From: an uncultured Candidatus Melainabacteria bacterium
GTDB lineage: Bacteria; Cyanobacteriota; Vampirovibrionia; LMEP-6097
Assembly (NCBI GenBank): GCA_937927525.1
Contig: CALBDR010000204.1
Coordinates: forward strand, 1-12,924
Direction of reading: 5' to 3'
DNA: 12,924 nt
Below the pieces are notes generated by a model. The model worked only from the letters and a program-made list of their open reading frames with translations. It did no database searches and was not told the origin of the DNA. The translations under genes were made by a program, and so were the position numbers. This document shows positions 7,903 to 12,924 of the stretch, in pieces. How positions within the stretch are numbered: position 1 is the stretch's first letter; each line of letters starts with the position of its first letter.

Positions 7903-8653
7903 TTCTGTATTCTCCTTTAATAGCTCTTATTAAAAGTGGATCATCTAACTTAGCCTCTTGAAAACCTTCAGCTCGTAAATGACAGGCGTGACACTTAGCA
8001 CAGGGTGGAAAAACACCTTGGTAACAAGTATGTGAGTATGCTAAAGCTTTTAAGCATTCTTCACCTAAATCTTTTGCAAGGCTAACAGTGTCTGCCTTAG
8101 TTAAATACATGAGAGGAGTGAGAACTTCCATTCCAGTATTTCTACCAAACAAAGCCTGATTAATTGTTAATTCCATTGCTTTTATAAAATCTTGGCGACA
8201 ATCATAATATCCTGCAAAGTCTGTCTCACAGACTCCTGTAACAATTTTGTTAACTCCATAACTATAAGCTATATTTGCTGCAATAGTTAAAAACAATAGA
8301 TTTCTACCAGGCACAAATGTGCTTGCAAGACCAGGCTTAAACTCACTAAGAGATTCATTTTGAGGAAGGCTTACTGAAGTATCAGTAAGAGAGTTTGCCC
8401 CACGTAAAACATTAGGAATATCGACTAAGTCGAAGTCTAAATCAGCAAGCTCAGCAATTTTTTTAGCTGCCTCAAGTTCAATATCATGCCTCTGACCATA
8501 GTTAAAAGTAACTAGTTTGATATAGTTTTTATAATCTTTCCTGTTAATATCAGGGTTTTCTTTTTTAAAATAATTTAGCACCCAATGAAGACAAGTAGTA
8601 CTATCTTGTCCACCAGAAAAGACAATTAAAAATTTATCTTTAACTAAACTCAT
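7883..8653 (-). CDS. queC: 7-cyano-7-deazaguanine (preQ0) synthase
   Basis: ATP-dependent enzyme that turns 7-carboxy-7-deazaguanine and ammonia into 7-cyano-7-deazaguanine (preQ0). The 256-residue protein shows the PP-loop SGGQDSTT (13-20), the YGQRH motif (52-56), FVPGRN (113-118), the substrate-site run GVCETDFAGYYDCR (140-153) and a C-terminal zinc site with four cysteines, C210, C218, C221 and C224 (TC...PPCAKCHAC). All family hallmarks are present and the length is slightly above the usual 220-240. The ATG at 8653 overlaps the queF stop as ATGA, and the 3' end overlaps queE, so the three genes form one operon read queF-queC-queE. Confidence 0.97.
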   Translation of the reverse strand: MSLVKDKFLIVFSGGQDSTTCLHWVLNYFKKENPDINRKDYKNYIKLVTFNYGQRHDIELEAAKKIAELADLDFDLVDIPNVLRGANSLTDTSVSLPQNESLSEFKPGLASTFVPGRNLLFLTIAANIAYSYGVNKIVTGVCETDFAGYYDCRQDFIKAMELTINQALFGRNTGMEVLTPLMYLTKADTVSLAKDLGEECLKALAYSHTCYQGVFPPCAKCHACHLRAEGFQEAKLDDPLLIRAIKGEYRSELTSK

Positions 8654-9087
8654 ATTAGTTTAAATTCCTTTGCTAAAGCCCTGTCCCCTAGAATAACTAA
8701 AGGCTTTATAGCAATGCCACCACGAGGCATAAACTTACCTTTCACGATTAAAACCTTTGCCTGAAGTAATTCCTGTAAATCGTTTGCAATTTTATTAGTA
8801 ACAAATTCATGAAAAATACCTTGGTTACGGTATGAGAAAAGGTAAAGTTTCAAAGCCTTACTTTCAACTAAAAAATCTTTAGGTACATATGCAATCTCAA
8901 TCTGAGCAAAATCAGGCTGAGCTGTCTTAGGACACAAACAAGTAAATTCATGGCAATCTAAATTAACCACATAGTCATTCTCAGTCCATAAGTTAGGTAT
9001 CACCTCGAGCTTTGCTTCCTCTGGTGACTTAGGGTATTCAGTCTCGGTATTACCAAGTAAACTTAAGTTTTCAGCACCACTGACCAT
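8650..9087 (-). CDS. queF: NADPH-dependent preQ0 reductase (type I QueF)
   Basis: Reduces the nitrile of preQ0 to the aminomethyl group of preQ1, the base inserted into tRNA by Tgt. At 145 residues it has the size of the short, single-domain (type I) form. The catalytic motif reads EFTCLCPKTAQPDF (47-60), with C52 as the nucleophile and D59 as the general acid; family members usually have TGQPD, so the Ala at 57 is a small departure. The QueF motif ESKALKLYLFSYRN starts at E75, and H93-E94 (FHE) complete the substrate site. It is the first gene of the que operon, and its presence points to tRNA queuosine rather than only DNA 7-deazaguanine. The ATG at 9087 has no Shine-Dalgarno sequence at normal spacing. 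I looked upstream for a preQ1 riboswitch and saw none. Confidence 0.96.
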   Translation of the reverse strand: MVSGAENLSLLGNTETEYPKSPEEAKLEVIPNLWTENDYVVNLDCHEFTCLCPKTAQPDFAQIEIAYVPKDFLVESKALKLYLFSYRNQGIFHEFVTNKIANDLQELLQAKVLIVKGKFMPRGGIAIKPLVILGDRALAKEFKLI

Positions 9088-9115
9088 ATTTATAAATTTA
9101 GCATGTTATTGTAAA

Positions 9116-9184
9116 CCTCCAAAGTTCAATTAATTAAAAATAGCGTTGATTGGGCTTCCATTGATCAATATTAAACCTTTTAGG
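9116..9184. repeat. Short diverged copy of palindrome A
   Basis: This copy lies in the divergent gap between queF and the hemerythrin gene. CCAAAGTTCAA at 9119-9129 is identical to the left end of palindrome A, and 9152-9178 matches 7028-7054 at 25 of 27 positions. The ends CCTCCAAAGTTCAA and TTAAACCTTTTAGG are imperfect inverted repeats. The long arms and loop of copy A (about 6930-7027) are replaced by about 20 bp. It may affect expression of the neighbouring genes, since it ends just before the -10 box at 9191. Confidence 0.65.
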
Positions 9185-9190
9185 TTGCTA

Positions 9191-9196
9191 TATAAT
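9191..9196 (+). promoter_or_regulatory. Possible -10 box of the hemerythrin gene
   Basis: A perfect TATAAT stands 36 bp before the ATG at 9233, a normal distance for a promoter with a short leader. No good -35 hexamer lies 17 bp upstream; that position falls in the repeat copy. A GGAG-like ribosome-binding site (CTGGAG) lies about 11 nt before the ATG. Confidence 0.45.
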
Positions 9197-9232
9197 ATTT
9201 AAAAGTTACCTCTTAACTGGAGTTTTACAAAA

Positions 9233-9670
9233 ATGAAAGCTATCTTTGAAGATTTCTACAATGAACATCAAGAACTTTATAGTGAACTTGATATTCGCTT
9301 AAAAGAGCTTAGTAATAATAAAAAAGAAATTAACACAAAGCATTTATTCGATGAACTAAAAAAACTTTTAAATTTCACGAAAGACCTCTTAGATAAACAC
9401 TTTCATGAAGAAGATAAAATATATATTGAGATAGATAGCAATCTAGTTCCTGAAAACTTAAAAGATCTTTTCAATAAAATAAAAGCTGACCATATCGAAA
9501 TCAATCAAAAGTATAAGAACCTTAATGATTCTTATCAAAGCCTAAAAGATCAAAAAACGGATAAAGCTATTTTACAAAAAAAATTACTTTTCCCGTCCTA
9601 TAACTTAATAGCGACTATTAACCACCACGCTCAAAGAGAGGACAAGTTTTTTCAAGACTTGAGGGATTGA
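9233..9670 (+). CDS. Hemerythrin-like (HHE) domain protein
   Basis: Small soluble four-helix-bundle protein of 145 residues expected to bind a non-haem di-iron centre, as hemerythrins do for oxygen or nitric oxide sensing, oxygen storage or iron handling. Candidate ligands fall in the usual order: H12 (NEHQEL), H56/H58 with E59/E60 (KHFHEED), H87 (ADHIEI), and H131/H132 with E136 (NHHAQREDKFF). The charged, Lys-rich helices suit the fold, and there is no output domain or signal peptide. It is the first gene of a plus-strand pair, 25 bp ahead of the PurD-like gene and probably co-transcribed with it. The family call rests on motif spacing; whether iron is bound and what is sensed cannot be told from sequence. 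Confidence 0.85.
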   Translation: MKAIFEDFYNEHQELYSELDIRLKELSNNKKEINTKHLFDELKKLLNFTKDLLDKHFHEEDKIYIEIDSNLVPENLKDLFNKIKADHIEINQKYKNLNDSYQSLKDQKTDKAILQKKLLFPSYNLIATINHHAQREDKFFQDLRD

Positions 9671-9695
9671 TAAGTTCATGAGAGAATCTGAGTAG

Positions 9696-10955
9696 ATGGA
9701 TTCAATAAAAGTTTTAGTAATAGGATCTTCCGCATTTGCAAGTAATGTCATTGCAAAATTACTAATAGATAAAAACACTCAAGAACTTGAAATCATTTCA
9801 GTCACTGATAAAGAGACTATCTTCAATCACATTGAGCCTATTATTATTCCTAATTTTGATATTGATAAAATTATAGAGATAGCTTTAGCAAGAAGAGTTA
9901 GCCTCACAATCCCTTGTGAGCCAAGTTTGTTTGCATTAGGAATCGTTGATAAGTTTAAAGACTTAGGTTTAAATATATTTGGACCAGATCAAGCAAGCTC
10001 TAGACTAGAAAGTTCAAAATTCTTCTTTAAAGAATTTACTCACTCTCACTCAATTCCTAGCCCTAACTATGCCAGCTTTGAAAGCAAGGAAATGTCACTG
10101 GTTTATTTACAGAATATTCAATACCCAGTTTTAATCCAACCAGATAATTTATATGAAAGAGAATATGAAAATAAACAATTCATAGCTGATAACTTTGAAG
10201 AAGCCAGATCTTTTGTCGAGCTATATTACTCGAAACTATATCTTTGCAATAGTGCAAAAAGACTAATTATTGAAGAATATTCTAAATCTGAGCATATAAG
10301 CTTTACTGTGATTTATGACGGTGAAAATGCTTTTAGTTTAGTTCCTATAAAAAATAATTATGAATTTAATAAACTCAGCTTCTCTTTTAGTGAAATGACT
10401 GCTTTTAGTTCAGAAGATACTTTAAGCTCAATTATCATCGATAAAATTAGTCAAAAAATTATAGAACCATGTATTGATGGCTTTAAGAAATTAAAGCTAA
10501 ACTATTCTGGCTTTATAAACTTTAACTGTAAAGTTTATGAAAATGACCGTGTTGAACTTCTAAGTATAAGTAGCTGTCTAAGTGACTTAAACTCGGGAAT
10601 AAGCTTACAACTGCTAGACGAGAATTTGTTTGATTTACTTTTTGCTTGCTCACAAAGGAAACTTGCTTTTTACCGTGAAGGTTTACACAGGAAAGCAGAA
10701 GCAGCAGTAGCTTACAACTTAATCTATGACTACTCAATACTAAGTTCCATTACTGATGAAGAAATTGAAAGCCTAGAAGAAAAAGCAAATACTTTAGGTT
10801 ATAAACTTCAAATCAAAAACCGTTTCGATGAAATTAATCATAGAGACTTAATCCAAATTATAAATTTCGCAAATAACCAGTTTGAAGCTAAAAGCTTTGC
10901 CCAAAAAACAATTAAAGAGCTTAACCTAGCTGGTAAGGAATATATCAAGGAGTGA
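9696..10955 (+). CDS. PurD-like protein without the catalytic residues (ATP-grasp pseudoenzyme)
   Basis: Full-length relative of phosphoribosylamine-glycine ligase (PurD, about 430 residues in the family; 419 here). Homology is visible along the length: KVLVIGS at the start, LGLNIFGPDQASSRLESSKFF (about 90-110; PurD: GL.IFGP...A..LE.SK.F), HSIPSPNYASF (118-128), RLIIEEYSKSEHISF..IYDGE (189-210), and a C-terminal end (KSFAQKTIKELNLAGKEYIK) resembling the PurD tail. The active site has gone. The GGREHA loop is SSAFAS (11-16). The ATP-binding Lys and Gly-rich loop (VVKADGLAAGKGV in PurD) are LIQPDNLYEREYE (146-158). The GGMGAYSP loop is absent. The Mg-binding EFN.RFGDPE is LSISSCLSDLN (289-299). 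The frame is intact and codon use resembles its neighbours, so it is probably a repurposed protein rather than a decaying gene. It follows the hemerythrin gene by 25 bp. Confidence 0.8.
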   Translation: MDSIKVLVIGSSAFASNVIAKLLIDKNTQELEIISVTDKETIFNHIEPIIIPNFDIDKIIEIALARRVSLTIPCEPSLFALGIVDKFKDLGLNIFGPDQASSRLESSKFFFKEFTHSHSIPSPNYASFESKEMSLVYLQNIQYPVLIQPDNLYEREYENKQFIADNFEEARSFVELYYSKLYLCNSAKRLIIEEYSKSEHISFTVIYDGENAFSLVPIKNNYEFNKLSFSFSEMTAFSSEDTLSSIIIDKISQKIIEPCIDGFKKLKLNYSGFINFNCKVYENDRVELLSISSCLSDLNSGISLQLLDENLFDLLFACSQRKLAFYREGLHRKAEAAVAYNLIYDYSILSSITDEEIESLEEKANTLGYKLQIKNRFDEINHRDLIQIINFANNQFEAKSFAQKTIKELNLAGKEYIKE

Positions 10956-11030
10956 TGGTTAATCACACCTCTTGCTGCGCCCCAGCGAAGCTGGGGCCCT
11001 AAGCTCGCAAGAGATATGCTTAACCATCAC
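10952..11030. repeat. GC-rich triple-nested palindrome
   Basis: Three stems share one axis: 11 bp (10952-10962 with 11020-11030, GTGATGGTTAA), 7 bp (10969-10975 with 11007-11013, CTCTTGC) and 8 bp (10979-10986 with 10990-10997, GCCCCAGC around a GAA loop). The outer stem includes the stop codon of the PurD-like gene. The inner stem is far richer in G+C than the surroundings. No T-run follows on either strand, so a standard intrinsic terminator is doubtful. It resembles a repetitive extragenic palindrome or a structured RNA, and may still act as a transcript end or as 3'-end protection. Confidence 0.7.
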
Positions 11031-11112
11031 TTTATAGAGAAAATATGAATCATCTAGCTTTTGCTTGCTTTTAACTTTGTGAATTTATAAAGATAAAATT
11101 TTAAATTAATTT

Positions 11113-11118
11113 TATAAT
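11113..11118 (+). promoter_or_regulatory. Possible -10 box of the HemA-like gene
   Basis: TATAAT stands 30 bp before the TTG start at 11149, within an AT-rich stretch. No clear -35 element was found at the usual spacing, so the call rests on the hexamer and on the 118-bp gap after the palindrome. Confidence 0.3.
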
Positions 11119-11148
11119 ATAAATAAGAAATACAAATATTTAGTAACC

Positions 11149-12243
11149 TTGAAAAACTTAATATACCTAGGTACATCAATAATTAATCAGAGAAGCAACC
11201 CGCTTGCCTCTAAGCTTAGGTATTGTACTGCTAGAGACTTGAGCAAGATTAAAGTTTCACACGATGATTATGAAGCTTTTTTAAATTATTTAAAACAAGA
11301 AAATAAAGAAATTAAAGAAATAGCATTGATTTCTACTTGTAATCGCTTTGAATTTATCATTTTTCTTCACGACCATATCGATAATCTTGATACTGGAGCT
11401 GAAAAAATTAAAAGTTCAATATTTAGATTTCTCGAAAAAGAATTCGAGATGTCTTTATTACTTGAAAATGAAGCTAGACTTCAACTTCTAAGAACTTACT
11501 GTGGCTTAAATAGTGGACTTGTAGGAGAGTCTGAGATATGCTTACAGATCAACGGAGCTTTCAAACAAGCTCTTAGCCTAGGTACCTTAGAAGAATACGG
11601 TATGGAGCTTTTAAAAGAAGCTCAAATTCTTAGAAACTTCTTCAATGAAGAGATTTACCTAAAGCCCATTTCCTACTGTGAAATAGCTATTGAAAAAGCT
11701 TTTAGAAGTTTATCACTGATATCTCCGATTAGATCTGTCTGCATTTTAGGGTCAGGTAGTACTGCAATTCAATCAGGTTTAGCTTTGGTGAAAAATAAAA
11801 TTCCAGCACCTGATATAACTCTTATTCATAGAGTAAGTTCATCATCACAACAAATAGAATATTTTAAGTCAAAGAAAGAATTAGATGGCATGAACTTTAT
11901 CCGTTCAAAAAAACATGGCTATAAAACCCCTAAAATAGCCAAACTATGCTCGGAAAATGATCTCATCGTATTCGGGATTGATGCGAAAAATCCAGTCGTA
12001 GAGTTCCCCGAAAGATGCAATCAAGTAATATTTGATTTTAACTCTAACCCTTCTTGTAACTTTTCACGTAACAGAAAGCATGAAAACTATTTCCCATTGA
12101 ATGATCTTGATGCTTTTGTGCGTGAGTATTCTTATAGGCAGAATAATGACTTTGAACTTTCATCTAGATTGAATTTTGGTGAAAGATACATACAACACCA
12201 CATTAAAAATAATGTTAAAACCTTTTCTTCCAGCTTAGCTTAG
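11149..12243 (+). CDS. Divergent, shortened glutamyl-tRNA reductase (HemA)-like protein
   Basis: HemA reduces glutamyl-tRNA to glutamate-1-semialdehyde, the first step of C5 tetrapyrrole synthesis. Homology is clear in domain 1: STCNRFEF (62-69), with the catalytic-type C64, and CGLNSGLVGESEICLQI (118-134; family: GLDSMV.GE.QI..Q). It is followed by a Rossmann-like GSGSTA (201-206) and by LDAFVREYSYRQ at the start of the long helix. Departures are many: the His before the GLDS motif is Q112, the E/T-D-IG strand after the first domain is altered, the family D.AVPRD motif reads DFNSNPS (296-302), and the chain stops at 364 residues instead of about 420, removing most of the dimerisation domain. 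The start is TTG at 11149, the first usable codon after an in-frame stop at 11107; the ribosome-binding site is poor. This may be the organism's unusual HemA or a paralogue with a new role. No other haem gene is nearby. Confidence 0.75.
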   Translation: MKNLIYLGTSIINQRSNPLASKLRYCTARDLSKIKVSHDDYEAFLNYLKQENKEIKEIALISTCNRFEFIIFLHDHIDNLDTGAEKIKSSIFRFLEKEFEMSLLLENEARLQLLRTYCGLNSGLVGESEICLQINGAFKQALSLGTLEEYGMELLKEAQILRNFFNEEIYLKPISYCEIAIEKAFRSLSLISPIRSVCILGSGSTAIQSGLALVKNKIPAPDITLIHRVSSSSQQIEYFKSKKELDGMNFIRSKKHGYKTPKIAKLCSENDLIVFGIDAKNPVVEFPERCNQVIFDFNSNPSCNFSRNRKHENYFPLNDLDAFVREYSYRQNNDFELSSRLNFGERYIQHHIKNNVKTFSSSLA

Positions 12244-12924
12244 ACTTATTAACCCAATCTGGTAAACTTGCAGCTCTATGAGACTTATCAGCTGCTTCTA
12301 ACTGTTCAATAGTTAACTCTTTGGCATCTTTTAAAAAAGCTTTTTGTACTTGAGCATGACTAAAATTAGCATTTAAAACATTTGCTCCTCTAAAGTTTGC
12401 TCCGTGTAGAATAGCTTCCTCAAAATTAACTCCTGTTAAATCAGCTCCCCTAAAATCAACAGCAGTGAGATTAGCTCCCTTGAAATTTGCGTTAGCAAGT
12501 TTAGCCTGACTGAAGTTAGCTCCAAGAAGAAAAGCATCTCTAAAGTTAGTGTTAAAAGCTAAAGCACCATTAAATTGAGATTCTTTCAATTCAACTTCTT
12601 TAAAGTTTACTCCTGCCAAAAAGCTCTTAGTAAAATCAACTAATTCACCTTTTGCGCCATAGAAATTTGCATTTGTAAGGTCAGTCTCAACAAATTTAAC
12701 ATGACCAACTTTAGATCTAATAAAGCTAGAATCACGTAAGTCAGCTAAACTCAAATCTGCCCCATCAAGTTGAGCTCCCCTGAACTGAGCATCTTCTATA
12801 TAAACTCCCATCAAGTTTACACCTTTCATATTACTCTGAATAAATTTATTTAAATATTTAAAATCTACAGACCTCAAATCCAAACCAGATAGATTTATCT
12901 TTTCAGTGTATTCCGTTCCTCTTG
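12215..12924 (-). CDS. Pentapeptide-repeat protein, 5' end outside the window
   Basis: The protein consists of tandem A(D/N)LXX-type pentapeptides, for example GADLSLADLRDSSF, TNANFYGA, NANFKGANLTAVDFRGADLTGVNF and GANFRGANVLNANF. These build a right-handed quadrilateral beta-helix. The repeats are followed by a short tail with ELTIEQLEAADKS (the common LT.EQL..A end) and a basic C-terminus, WKKRF. A TTG at 12883 could be taken as a start, but it has no ribosome-binding site, and upstream the frame stays open to the window edge while the repeat pattern continues (INLSG LDLRS VDF). The gene is therefore probably partial, with its true start beyond 12924. No signal peptide or membrane segment is visible in the part seen. 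Its last 29 bp overlap the end of the HemA-like gene tail to tail. Function is unknown; some members mimic DNA and bind gyrase, but nothing here supports that specifically. Confidence 0.9.
   Translation of the reverse strand, partial: RGTEYTEKINLSGLDLRSVDFKYLNKFIQSNMKGVNLMGVYIEDAQFRGAQLDGADLSLADLRDSSFIRSKVGHVKFVETDLTNANFYGAKGELVDFTKSFLAGVNFKEVELKESQFNGALAFNTNFRDAFLLGANFSQAKLANANFKGANLTAVDFRGADLTGVNFEEAILHGANFRGANVLNANFSHAQVQKAFLKDAKELTIEQLEAADKSHRAASLPDWVNKSKLSWKKRF

Noticed and set aside
9090..9120. Minus-strand GGAGG followed 11 nt later by a 4-codon frame (MLNL) that stops 2 nt before the queF ATG
   Set aside because: It could be a leader giving coupled translation, but GGAGG belongs to the repeat end and the frame is too short to support.
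9088..9232. preQ1 riboswitch upstream of queF
   Set aside because: I looked on the minus strand for the short C-rich stem-loop and A-rich tail of preQ1 aptamers and found none.
10955..11002. 15-codon frame starting with ATG at 10955, overlapping the PurD-like stop as TGATG
   Set aside because: It is contained in the triple palindrome, the AAGGAG is only 2 nt from the ATG, and the peptide simply reads through the stems. Chance is more likely than a gene.
12881..12883. TTG start for the pentapeptide-repeat protein
   Set aside because: No ribosome-binding site is present, and both the open frame and the repeat pattern continue to the window edge, so the gene is treated as 5' partial.

Overview
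The window is AT-rich (roughly one third G+C by eye) and densely coded, with short intergenic gaps. It carries bacterial housekeeping genes next to long, poorly recognisable accessory genes. I cannot assign a species. AT-rich coding, TTG/GTG starts, a pentapeptide-repeat protein and a queuosine operon would suit a non-photosynthetic cyanobacterial relative (melainabacterial type), but this is a weak inference and many other AT-rich bacteria remain possible.

Layout. Positions 1-7217 read on the minus strand. They hold glycerol kinase (glpK), an 1155-residue acidic, cysteine-free protein with EF-hand/dockerin-like loops, a 299-residue cysteine-free protein of unknown function, and a secreted protein with an N-terminal signal peptide. 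Between that last gene and queE lies a 325-bp element bounded by perfect 20-bp inverted repeats, with two further large hairpins nested inside. Next comes a tight queF-queC-queE operon (7213-9087, minus strand, overlapping genes) that makes and reduces preQ0 for tRNA queuosine; queD and folE are not in view.

The plus strand starts after a divergent intergenic region (9088-9232), which contains a diverged short relative of the same palindromic repeat. A hemerythrin-like protein is followed 25 bp later by a full-length homologue of PurD (glycinamide ribonucleotide synthetase) that has lost essentially all recognisable catalytic motifs. A compact, GC-rich, triple-nested palindrome overlaps its stop codon. 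Then comes a divergent, C-terminally shortened glutamyl-tRNA reductase (HemA) homologue, whose 3' end overlaps by 29 bp a convergent pentapeptide-repeat gene that runs off the right edge.

How it may fit together. The que genes are an ordinary pathway module. The three cysteine-free proteins (about 1,700 residues without one Cys) look like an exported set. The most unusual part is 9233-12243: a di-iron sensor-like protein, a PurD pseudoenzyme and a HemA-like probable pseudoenzyme side by side. Their reading frames are intact despite lost active sites, which suggests repurposing rather than decay; the function is unknown.
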